This document shows positions 1-8,108 of a stretch of 64,000 nucleotides of DNA, piece by piece. The position numbers were made by a program, and so were the translations under genes. The stretch comes from Candidatus Riflebacteria bacterium HGW-Riflebacteria-2 (lineage in GTDB: Bacteria; Muiribacteriota; Ozemobacteria; Ozemobacterales; Ozemobacteraceae). The notes under the pieces are model-generated. The model was not told the origin of the DNA and made no database searches. It was given only the letters and a program-made list of their open reading frames with translations. The stretch's first letter is position 1, and the number at the start of each line of letters is the position of its first letter. Location of the stretch: positions 88,279 through 152,278 of the forward strand of contig PGYA01000004.1 of the NCBI GenBank assembly GCA_002839435.1, in the 5' to 3' direction.

Positions 1-451
1 TCGAATCGGTTACTCCAAGTATAAGCACTTTCCCCATGACATCCACCAGATAAATCATGCGGCGGTTGTCGAGAGGCAATATTCCAAGAACCTTGCCAAA
101 AACATTGCCGCCGAATCCGGCTTTTTTCTGGATCAGCCAGGAAAGTCCGAAAGCAATAATTATTATGGCAAAAAGCGATGAAATAATGCGCAAAGTCGAA
201 CCCATCGGATCCGGCATTGGCAGAAATGGCGCTGAGGCAACCGGCCCCTCCATGTAGAAAGGCAAAGGAGCATCTGCGGTCGCACTGGCGGGCGTGACTG
301 ACAACGCAGTTTCGCTGGCGGCACTTGAAGTGGCAACTGGAGTTTCTTCAGTTAAAAACCCGCTGCTGACTGTAGCAACGGGTTCAGCGGAAACAGAACA
401 ATAACTGGCAATTAGTATGAACAGTAATGTTCCGATTAATTTATGCTTCAC
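1..451 (-). CDS. fliO: FliO/MopB-family flagellar biosynthesis protein, partial (C-terminus beyond window edge)
   Basis: Manual translation of the minus strand from a GTG at 451: MKHKLIGTLLFILIASYCSVSA...STLRIISSLFAIIIIAFGLSWLIQKKAG...VLGILPLDNRRMIYLVDVMGKVLILGVTDS. Signal peptide, single TM and the typical FliO tail; next to cheY/fliY/fliM. Confidence 0.8.
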   Translation of the reverse strand, partial: MKHKLIGTLLFILIASYCSVSAEPVATVSSGFLTEETPVATSSAASETALSVTPASATADAPLPFYMEGPVASAPFLPMPDPMGSTLRIISSLFAIIIIAFGLSWLIQKKAGFGGNVFGKVLGILPLDNRRMIYLVDVMGKVLILGVTDS

Positions 452-480
452 GGTAAAAAAAGAACAGCAGATAAAATGCT

Positions 481-843
481 TCAGCGCAGTGCTTTTTGCA
501 CGGCTTCAATAACGCGGTTTGGCTGGAATGGCTTGACTATGAAATCACGGGCCCCAGCCTGAATAGCGTCGATAACCATGGCCTGCTGGCCCATGGCGCT
601 GCACATTATGATCCTCGCTGCCGGGTCAAGCTTTTTAATGGCTTTAACAGCATCGATCCCGTTCATTTCAGGCATTGTGATGTCCATGGTTACAAGATCG
701 GGTTTGAGCTTCTGGTAAAGTTCAACCGCTTCCTTGCCAGTCTGTGCTTCGCCAAGCACCTCAAAGCCATTCTTGCTGAGAATGTCTTTGATCATCATAC
801 GCATGAAGGCTGCGTCATCTACTATAAGTATTGTTTTCCCCAT
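481..843 (-). CDS. cheY: CheY-like response regulator receiver protein
   Basis: 120 aa, ILIVDDAAFMR...DLVTMDITMPEMNG...IMCSAMGQQ...GARDFIVKPF: canonical receiver domain; located in the flagellar cluster. Confidence 0.93.
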   Translation of the reverse strand: MGKTILIVDDAAFMRMMIKDILSKNGFEVLGEAQTGKEAVELYQKLKPDLVTMDITMPEMNGIDAVKAIKKLDPAARIIMCSAMGQQAMVIDAIQAGARDFIVKPFQPNRVIEAVQKALR

Positions 844-860
844 ACTAACCGGCAGTCTCC

Positions 861-2201
861 TTAGAGAGCTTGTAGTCTATCTTGTGGATTGATAATGCTG
901 GTAATTCTGACTGCAAAGTTTTCGTCGATTACAACGACCTCGCCCTTTGCTATCAGCTTGTTATTAACAAATACCTCCACGGATTCACCCGCAAGTTTAT
1001 TTAACTCTACTACAGAACCTATACCTAATTCAAGAACATCTTTTATTAACATACGGGTTCTGCCTAATTCAACTGTTATTTGCAGAGGAACGTCAAGAAG
1101 CAGGTCTATATTCGATTGCAGGCCCACTCCCATCGGCATCTGAAGCATGCCGAACTCTGCCGGAGAACCTTGCATCATACCTGGCATCCCCATTCCCATA
1201 CCCATCCCTGGCATTCCCATTCCCTGCATTTGTCCTGGCATTCCCATTCCCATTCCTGGCATCTGGCCCTGCATTCCCATTCCTGGCATCTGACCTGGCA
1301 TCCCCATTCCTGGCATCTGACCCTGCATTCCCATTCCTGGCATCTGACCTGGCATTCCCATTCCTGGCATCTGTGGGGGCATTCCCGGCATTTGTGGAGG
1401 CATCTGGCCCTGCTGCTGGCCTCCGAGCCCGGCGCCTGGCGGTGGTGGCGGTGGCGCAGCTTTTTTGGCTGACTCTTTGGGTTTGTTCAGGTCGGCAGCC
1501 ATCATTTGTGCAAATGCTGCCGGAAGCAGTTGAACCATTTCGGTTTCGGCAAGATCACCGATTTTCAGGCTGTAGCCGATGCGCATGAAATTGGCGTTGG
1601 CACTGAAATCTGGCATGGCCGGCGGGCCATCGTTGAAATTAACCAGAAGAACTTCTGGTGGCGATATATCGACGCGCTTTTTGAAGTGCTCAGACAAAGT
1701 TGTCGTGGTCTTGCCCATCATCTGGTTCAGCATTTCGCCGACCGCTGAAATGTGCATTTCCTGAAACTGCGAATCGACTCCACTGCCACCCATCATCAGG
1801 TCTCCGATAAGGGCCGTGATTGTCTTCTTGAGCAGCAGATATGAATTGCCGTCAAAGCCTTCAATATAGGCAATCTTGGCAATGACGAATTCTTCTCCAC
1901 CACCCTCAGCAGCAAGTTCGCTAAAGTTGACACCGCGAACCTGCTCGAGTTCGATAGAAATTTCCTTGTTCAGCAGAACCTGGACAACCGATGATGTGGC
2001 ACCAAGAGATATCTTGGCCACTTCGGCGAGCTGGTCAAGCTCTTGCTGGGAGAAGGAGGCCGCGGCATTTGAACCGCCAGAAGCTGCCGCCGGGGCTGCC
2101 GGGGCTTCCGCCGCAGGAGTTTCGGCCGGAGCTTCATCTCCGCCACCACCTCCAGCGTTTAACAATGCATTGATTTCTTCCTGCGTCAGTATGTCGCTCA
2201 C
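861..2201 (-). CDS. fliY: Flagellar motor switch protein FliY/FliN (CheC-like domain, Met/Gly/Pro/Gln-rich linker, SpoA domain)
   Basis: MSDILTQEEINALLNA start; C-terminal SpoA domain LLLDVPLQITVELGRTRMLIKDVLELGIGSVVELNKLAGESVEVFVNNKLIAKGEVVVIDENFAVRITSI. Confidence 0.93.
   Translation of the reverse strand: MSDILTQEEINALLNAGGGGGDEAPAETPAAEAPAAPAAASGGSNAAASFSQQELDQLAEVAKISLGATSSVVQVLLNKEISIELEQVRGVNFSELAAEGGGEEFVIAKIAYIEGFDGNSYLLLKKTITALIGDLMMGGSGVDSQFQEMHISAVGEMLNQMMGKTTTTLSEHFKKRVDISPPEVLLVNFNDGPPAMPDFSANANFMRIGYSLKIGDLAETEMVQLLPAAFAQMMAADLNKPKESAKKAAPPPPPPGAGLGGQQQGQMPPQMPGMPPQMPGMGMPGQMPGMGMQGQMPGMGMPGQMPGMGMQGQMPGMGMGMPGQMQGMGMPGMGMGMGMPGMMQGSPAEFGMLQMPMGVGLQSNIDLLLDVPLQITVELGRTRMLIKDVLELGIGSVVELNKLAGESVEVFVNNKLIAKGEVVVIDENFAVRITSIINPQDRLQAL
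1258..1365. repeat. 27-bp coding minisatellite, 4 units arranged A-B-A-B (54-bp higher-order repeat)
   Basis: Units 1258-1284, 1285-1311, 1312-1338 and 1339-1365. Units 1 and 3 share ggcatctg(g/a)ccctgcattcccattcct; units 2 and 4 share ggcatctgacctggcat(c/t)cccattcct. Encodes GMGMQGQMP/GMGMPGQMP in FliY. Confidence 0.93.
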
Positions 2202-3304
2202 GTCAATTCCTCCTCCTGGTTAGGGGGGTCAAAAACTTCAGTAATGGTGATGGCCATCTTTTTGCCGAGGATCCCGGGGCGGCCGCGAAATTTTACCCGG
2301 TTACCGACCCTGATATTAAGGTCGTTCTTGAACAACTGGTCGGTGACCATGATGTCGCCGGGTTGAAGGCCCAGGATGTCCTGCAGGGTAACTATAGTGG
2401 CACCAAGTTCTGCGATCAGGGGGAGATGCACTGACTTAACCTGCTGGCTTATCGCATCGACATTGGTTTGGGCAGCTTCCTTGCGAACTGCGGCAAACCA
2501 TGATGCGGCGTTGAATTTGTAAACTATCGATTCGACGGTGTTATAGGGAATGCAGAGTGTCATGATCCCGGTGACGTCGTGAATCTTGATTTCTATCGTT
2601 ATTGAAACGACGATTTCGCTTGGTGGAACAATTTGCGCGAACTGCGGGTTAGACTCGACCAGCTCAATGACCGGAGCGAGGTCGATTATGTTGATCCAGG
2701 CTTCGCGCAGGCGATCGATAATGCCGACCATGATTTTCTGCATGATCTGCTTTTCGACTTCGGTGAGTTGCCTGAGAATGCCAAGAGGCGTGCCATTGCC
2801 ACCCAGCAGACGGTCGAGAATGGTGAACACAACGTTCAGGTTTATATCGACAAGTGCTTTGCCATCAAGGTTGTCTGACCTGAAGACTGTTATGAAGGTC
2901 GGATTGTAAATGGACTGAATGAATTCTTCAAAAGTTCTCTGTTCGACCGAAACTATGGTTGCCTGCGCGTAAGCACGCAGTTTGGTGGAAAGATCCGTTC
3001 CAACCAGTCTGACAAAAGCTTCATGAATCAGCTGTATGGTGTTGAGCTGTTCTTTTGAAAATTTTGTCTGGCGTTTGAAATCGTATTTGCGCTCGGTTCT
3101 GCCTTCTTTGCGCTCGTCCGAGCTACTGCCAAACATTGACGATGAGGCAGCCGCCTGCGACGGTCCTGATTCTTTGGGCGGCTTCTTTTCAGCCCCTCCC
3201 TCTGAAAACATCGGTGGCGGAGGTGGCGCCGAATCGTCTTCTTCAGCTGGGCCCAATGCCGACAGCAGGGCGTCGATTTCGCTTTGCGAAAGGGTGTCTA
3301 CCAT
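2198..3304 (-). CDS. fliM: Flagellar motor switch protein FliM
   Basis: MVDTLSQSEIDALLSAL...; YDFKRQTKFSKEQLNTIQLIHEAFVRLVGTDLSTKLRA; C-terminal SpoA domain. Overlaps the fliY start by 4 bp. Confidence 0.96.
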   Translation of the reverse strand: MVDTLSQSEIDALLSALGPAEEDDSAPPPPPMFSEGGAEKKPPKESGPSQAAASSSMFGSSSDERKEGRTERKYDFKRQTKFSKEQLNTIQLIHEAFVRLVGTDLSTKLRAYAQATIVSVEQRTFEEFIQSIYNPTFITVFRSDNLDGKALVDINLNVVFTILDRLLGGNGTPLGILRQLTEVEKQIMQKIMVGIIDRLREAWINIIDLAPVIELVESNPQFAQIVPPSEIVVSITIEIKIHDVTGIMTLCIPYNTVESIVYKFNAASWFAAVRKEAAQTNVDAISQQVKSVHLPLIAELGATIVTLQDILGLQPGDIMVTDQLFKNDLNIRVGNRVKFRGRPGILGKKMAITITEVFDPPNQEEELT

Positions 3305-3342
3305 TCTCTGGCTCCGGTTCTATGAAGCATCCTGTATATTAC

Positions 3343-3810
3343 TCAGTTGATCAGAAATGTCGGAATAAATACACTGATAATGCGGCTTTCAGATGTGGAT
3401 TTACCCAGAATTCTGTTGAGCTCTCTTTCTATGTCTTTATGCAGAAAGCGGTCGATGTAGTCTTCTTTTGCTCTCTGGATATTGAGTTTCATTAGGATAT
3501 TGGTTATGCAGTCGCGCAGTTCAGCCTTGCGTTCTTCGAGTTCTTTTTCGAGATTGCCGATGTAGCCGACTTCAACCTGTATCTTGATATAATGAAGTTC
3601 TTCATCACGGGAGGTTGCAATGAATTCGCCAAGATCGAACCTTCCCATCTTGGGCGCGGTTTCGATTTCACCCTGCAAGGGTGGTGGTGTCTGGGCTCCC
3701 CCAACGCCGACCTGGGCTCTCATGCTGGTAACGTAGGCAATGCCGACAACCGCAAGCGCGATAATCAATACAACTAAAACAACTAAAATCACTTTTGTTT
3801 TGGAAGACAT
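3343..3810 (-). CDS. fliL: Flagellar basal body-associated protein FliL
   Basis: N-terminal TM and FliL pattern FDLGEFIATSRDEELHYIKIQVEVGY...ELEERKAELRDCITNILM. Confidence 0.87.
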   Translation of the reverse strand: MSSKTKVILVVLVVLIIALAVVGIAYVTSMRAQVGVGGAQTPPPLQGEIETAPKMGRFDLGEFIATSRDEELHYIKIQVEVGYIGNLEKELEERKAELRDCITNILMKLNIQRAKEDYIDRFLHKDIERELNRILGKSTSESRIISVFIPTFLIN

Positions 3811-3875
3811 AATTTATAAACCTACCATGAGAAAATCGGCCAAGTCAATGCACAAAACGACTTTTATGGGCATAA

Positions 3876-4109
3876 TTACAACTTCAATGCGGTGCCGGCC
3901 GCGTCAGATTTTTTCCTGGCGAGCCGGTGCGTCTGAGTGCGACGTTTGTAATTCATGATGCGGTGCAGAACCTGATGCACCGGTTCGGCCACCATGACAG
4001 TTTTTCCTGTATACAATGTGATGACAGTGTCGGGAGACGACTCGATCTGCTCGATGAGTTCGGCATTCAGATAGAATTTTGCTCCATTGATGCGCGAAAG
4101 CCTGATCAT
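3876..4109 (-). CDS. flbD: FlbD-family flagellar protein
   Basis: MIRLSRINGAKFYLNAELIEQIESSPDTVITLYTGKTVMVAEPV: canonical FlbD. Confidence 0.92.
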   Translation of the reverse strand: MIRLSRINGAKFYLNAELIEQIESSPDTVITLYTGKTVMVAEPVHQVLHRIMNYKRRTQTHRLARKKSDAAGTALKL

Positions 4110-4130
4110 TTCAAATCGTCTCCCTTACTG

Positions 4131-6878
4131 TTATCGCTTCAGATTCACGACTTCCTGCAGCATTTCATCAGATGTGGTAATTACCCTGGAGTTGGCCTGA
4201 AAGGCGCGCTGGGTAACGATCATATTGGTGAATTCTTCAGAAATGTCGACGTTACTCATTTCGAGAGAAGCTGCTACAATTACGCCTCTATCCATCATTC
4301 CGGGTTTGCCGACAATCGGCAGTCCGGAGTTCGGAGCGTAAGAGTAGAGGTTCTTGCCGTTCTTTTCGAGACCGGCCGGGTTGTTGAAGGTTGTCAGCCC
4401 AACCTGACCTATCGGCTGTTTCTGGCCATTGGAGAACACGCCTCTGATGATGCCGTCTTCTTCGAAGTAAATCTGTTCGAGCAGACCCATTTCGTAGCCG
4501 TCCTGGAATTCGGCTTTGGTCGAGAAGTCTGAATCAAACTGGGTTATCATTTCAGCGTCCAGCGCTATAGAAAGGGGATTGCTACCTCTTGGGGTCATTT
4601 GAGCATCTGGAATATATGAACGGCCGAGGTCGATCTTGCCGTTTTCGAAGAAATACAATTTTCCTTCGCGGTTGGTAATGAGAGCATCGTTGGCGCGCTC
4701 GAGGTCTTCCTTCGTCGGATCTTCTGGATCTTTGACATTGTTGGCCGGGTCTTTCAACCAGCTCACAATCTCGACATCATCATCAGAATAGCTGAGCTTG
4801 TAGCTCCACTCCATGGTTTCCTTATTGGTGTGTTCCCATGAAGTCACCAGTCCATGCTTGCCGCCAAGTGAATCGTAAATAATGATGTTGGTGCCATGCT
4901 TGGCGCCTTCGCTGACAGCACCACTGATCTTGAAGGTTTCGCCATTGACTGTTGCCGAGAATTCAAGCATATCGGCTGAGGGCTGCGGAACCATAATGTT
5001 TACTGAGTCTGACGCGCCCTTTTCGGCAGTCGTAATGAAGCTCATTTCATTGTTGGGCAGCCATGGGTTGTTGCCTTCAGTCAGCGAGAATTCGAGGCCG
5101 CCGTAGTTGAATTCGCTGACAGCAGCTGTCCCGGCGAAATCTCCAGCTGTCAGGCCCAGCTGTTCGTAACCGGTGCCACTTATGATGACACGTTCACCTG
5201 AGCCTGAATAGTTGCCGGTTATAACCAGCTGGTCGGGACTATCATTATTGTTGGTATCGACAAACGACGCTGTAGCAGAGACGTTTTCCTGTGCCAGGCG
5301 TGAGTTGATTTCTGCAAGAATGGCGCCACGGCTGTATATCTGGTTGTTGCCGGCTACGATGTCGCTGAAGTTTATCAGGGCAGTGCGGCCGTCGCGGTCG
5401 GTTATAGTAAGGCTTACGTCACTGATAGGATCCCAGCGGTCGTTTTCCGGATCCCATTCGGCGCTGTACGCTTGCGCTGTTCCAAAATCATTGAATACTT
5501 CAGGTCTAGAACCGCCGGTTCCGCTGTAAACACCTGCTGGCAGGTTTAGTGCGTCGGTGTCGCCAATGATTTCGATTTGCCGGTTGCTGCCGACATCGTT
5601 GCTGACGATCTGGAACTGCTGGGTGATTGCATCATAGTATGCTGTTGCCCGAACCCCGCCATTTTTCATAGCCGTATTGATTGTGTCTACGATCTCTGAA
5701 TTGGAATAGGTTACCCCAGGGTCAAAGGCTACCGAAGCAGTTCTTGGCGGAACGAACTGATTGTCGTTGATGTCGAAGTAGGCGCCGAAGTCAGGCGTCC
5801 AGTGCGTTCCGAATGCGACCGGATCTCCCTGGACGCGTGCCTGTTCGCCGCCGAGAGTGCCAGCGCCGATAAAGCCGCGCTCAGAACCGACTACGCGATA
5901 AGAAGTTGCCCGCGTCGGGTCGCCACCATCAAAGATTATTTTGACCGTTTCATTTTTAACTTCAGTACCTGAAGCGGTAACGCCTGAACTTATGCCATCA
6001 GCGGGGTAATTGCCAAGAGCATTGATTGGCATGGTTGCAGTCGCCGGTCTGGGGTCGCCATCTGGGTCGTAGGTGAAATAAGGCTGAGCCACCGAAGAGG
6101 TTGGCCCGGCCGGTTCTACTGTACTCTCAAGAACGTTGCCGTCATCGTCGGTCTTTATGGTGCCGGTGGCGACGTTGCCCTCAGTGTCATCGACAGCAGA
6201 CCAGATCCAGTTGTTGGCGTCAAGCTTCTTGAATTTGAAGCTGAGATTCTCGAACTGCCCCTCGCTGTTTTTGAAAGTCAGCGTATCAAGGCCAAATTCG
6301 ATATCGCGTTCGTTAGATGAACTGTCGAGGTTACAGGAATAACCTATCTCATTGGTCTGATGCGCGTGCTTTTTGAGATACTTGGTAATATTGATGTCAT
6401 AAGGCACGACACCGGTCTCTTTCATTTCGAGATTGCCGGTTTTGGGATCCTGGGTAGCCAGCCAGCCCTGCATCTTGAAGCCGGTGTTGGTCATGACCAT
6501 GTCGTAGTTCGGGTTGATGTTGAGGTTGCCGTCGCGGGTGTAGTATAGGTTACCGTCGTAGCCCCGCACCGAAAAGAACCCGGCGCCTTCGATCGCGATA
6601 TCGGTCTGCTTGCCAGTTCCTTCAATCGCACCCTGATCCATCAGTGTGTCGATAGCAGCCTTGCTGACACCCAGACCAACCTGCATCGGGTTGAGTCCGC
6701 CGTAGTCGCCAAAGGCCTGCTGACCGTGCCGCAGCGTTTCCGAGAAGAGATCCTGGAACATGACGCGACCGCGCTTGAACGCAGTGGTATTGACGTTCGC
6801 AATGTTGTTGCTGAGAACGTCCATCTTGGTCTGAAATTGCTTTAGACCCGTAACTCCCGTGAATAATGATCTTATCAT
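4131..6878 (-). CDS. flgE: Flagellar hook protein FlgE, long (915 aa)
   Basis: MIRSLFTGVTGLKQFQTKMDVLSNNIANVNTTAFKRGRVMFQDLFSETL...; C-terminus LEMSNVDISEEFTNMIVTQRAFQANSRVITTSDEMLQEVVNLKR. Confidence 0.96.
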   Translation of the reverse strand: MIRSLFTGVTGLKQFQTKMDVLSNNIANVNTTAFKRGRVMFQDLFSETLRHGQQAFGDYGGLNPMQVGLGVSKAAIDTLMDQGAIEGTGKQTDIAIEGAGFFSVRGYDGNLYYTRDGNLNINPNYDMVMTNTGFKMQGWLATQDPKTGNLEMKETGVVPYDINITKYLKKHAHQTNEIGYSCNLDSSSNERDIEFGLDTLTFKNSEGQFENLSFKFKKLDANNWIWSAVDDTEGNVATGTIKTDDDGNVLESTVEPAGPTSSVAQPYFTYDPDGDPRPATATMPINALGNYPADGISSGVTASGTEVKNETVKIIFDGGDPTRATSYRVVGSERGFIGAGTLGGEQARVQGDPVAFGTHWTPDFGAYFDINDNQFVPPRTASVAFDPGVTYSNSEIVDTINTAMKNGGVRATAYYDAITQQFQIVSNDVGSNRQIEIIGDTDALNLPAGVYSGTGGSRPEVFNDFGTAQAYSAEWDPENDRWDPISDVSLTITDRDGRTALINFSDIVAGNNQIYSRGAILAEINSRLAQENVSATASFVDTNNNDSPDQLVITGNYSGSGERVIISGTGYEQLGLTAGDFAGTAAVSEFNYGGLEFSLTEGNNPWLPNNEMSFITTAEKGASDSVNIMVPQPSADMLEFSATVNGETFKISGAVSEGAKHGTNIIIYDSLGGKHGLVTSWEHTNKETMEWSYKLSYSDDDVEIVSWLKDPANNVKDPEDPTKEDLERANDALITNREGKLYFFENGKIDLGRSYIPDAQMTPRGSNPLSIALDAEMITQFDSDFSTKAEFQDGYEMGLLEQIYFEEDGIIRGVFSNGQKQPIGQVGLTTFNNPAGLEKNGKNLYSYAPNSGLPIVGKPGMMDRGVIVAASLEMSNVDISEEFTNMIVTQRAFQANSRVITTSDEMLQEVVNLKR

Positions 6879-7212
6879 AGCACAATTTCCTCTTCTTTCG
6901 GCTTAATGTGCCGTTAACCGTCGGTTCCGTTCCATCGTCACCACGGTATTCTCCATGAAGAGTGGAGTAGTCGACCGGGGGAGAAGAGCCTGCCTCATGC
7001 AGGAATCTCCCGCCGGCCAATCCGCTGGGATTGGCAAAGATCATTTTTTATCTGTTTCCGCCTTCTGTCATTCCGGCGGTCTGGCTTCCCCGGGAGGGGT
7101 CCGGCCATCTTATCGGATTTGTTTTTGCCTTTGATCTTTGCGACTTCCCGTTCGTTTGCTTCCTTATGGATCTGTTTGTATTTCTTTCATTTCTTTGCCT
7201 GTCAGCTTCTCC

Positions 7213-7611
7213 TTATCCATACTTCATACTTACGCTGTCTATATTCGTCACCATTCCGTTTCGCATCTCGTCGATACCCATTGCTGTCACCAGCGTGCGG
7301 TTCGGAACATTTACGACAAAGGCGCCTTCGCGTGTTATTACCAGCGAGTCTCTGGCTCCTTTTGCCTCCAGCTCTGAAAAAGCGCGGTTCAGCGAATTCT
7401 CCAGGGCTGGGTTCATGTCTATGTTCCTTTCTGTGAGGCGCTTTTGGGCATGGGCACTGATGCGAAACTGTGTCGGTTCTGCTACAGCCTTCTGGAAAAG
7501 GTCGCCGAACGATGCTGCGCCTGGCAGACCTGCTGCCGTGCTGTTACTTCTCGTCGGCCTGATTCCCGTCAGCTGCGGTCCCTGCGGACCGATCATCAGT
7601 CTGGGGTCCAT
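7213..7611 (-). CDS. TIGR02530-like flagellar operon protein
   Basis: 132 aa, FRISAHAQKRLTERNIDMNPALENSLNRAFSELEAKGARDSLVITREGAFVVNVPNRTLVTAM; position between flgD and flgE. Confidence 0.83.
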   Translation of the reverse strand: MDPRLMIGPQGPQLTGIRPTRSNSTAAGLPGAASFGDLFQKAVAEPTQFRISAHAQKRLTERNIDMNPALENSLNRAFSELEAKGARDSLVITREGAFVVNVPNRTLVTAMGIDEMRNGMVTNIDSVSMKYG

Positions 7612-7648
7612 GATTTGCCTCGTTTGAGTCAGATTAAGTTATCAAGGT

Positions 7649-8095
7649 TCAGCCGCTTTGCGGCATTTCGTATATGGTCGGGCTGACCAGCTTAACGTCT
7701 TCGAGGTTGTAGGCGTTGTCGCCAATCTTTAGAAAGGGAACGCCCTCCTTGAAGCCGACCATGTCAACCGTGCCGGTAATTGCTTCATCCATTTCGGCGT
7801 TTTGCACTGTAACTGTAGTACCCAGATACATCATGGCCTGGGTGTGTGAGTTGCCTGCAAGAATGGCTGACATTGCTTCAAGAGACTTGTTCATATTCAG
7901 CATCTGCTCGAGGGAACTGAAACTCGACATCTGACTGATGAAATTCATGTCTTCCATGGGATTCATCGGGTCCTGGTTTTGCAGTTGCACGGTCAGAAGC
8001 CGCAGGAAGTCGTCTTTGCCAAGATCTTGCTTCGGCGTCCTTGAAGTGTTGAGATTCATGCCGCCTTCCGGTATGTTTACTGTTTCTATTGCCAT
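7649..8095 (-). CDS. flgD: Flagellar hook assembly protein FlgD
   Basis: LGKDDFLRLLTVQLQNQDPMNPMEDMNFISQMSSFSSLEQM. Confidence 0.93.
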   Translation of the reverse strand: MAIETVNIPEGGMNLNTSRTPKQDLGKDDFLRLLTVQLQNQDPMNPMEDMNFISQMSSFSSLEQMLNMNKSLEAMSAILAGNSHTQAMMYLGTTVTVQNAEMDEAITGTVDMVGFKEGVPFLKIGDNAYNLEDVKLVSPTIYEMPQSG

Positions 8096-8108
8096 CGAAC
8101 CAAGCCTC

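Noticed and set aside
1258-1365. Repeat array as a CRISPR or intergenic element
   Set aside because: It lies in frame inside fliY, its length is a multiple of 27 nt, and it keeps the SpoA domain in frame.
6879-7040. c-di-GMP (GEMM-I) riboswitch upstream of flgE
   Set aside because: The conserved CACGCACAGGGCAAACC and GGGACGCAAAGCC segments are not present by eye. Kept only as an unexplained structured leader.
7031-7627. 198-aa plus-strand ORF
   Set aside because: Antisense to the TIGR02530-like flagellar gene and its downstream gap; no SD or domain.
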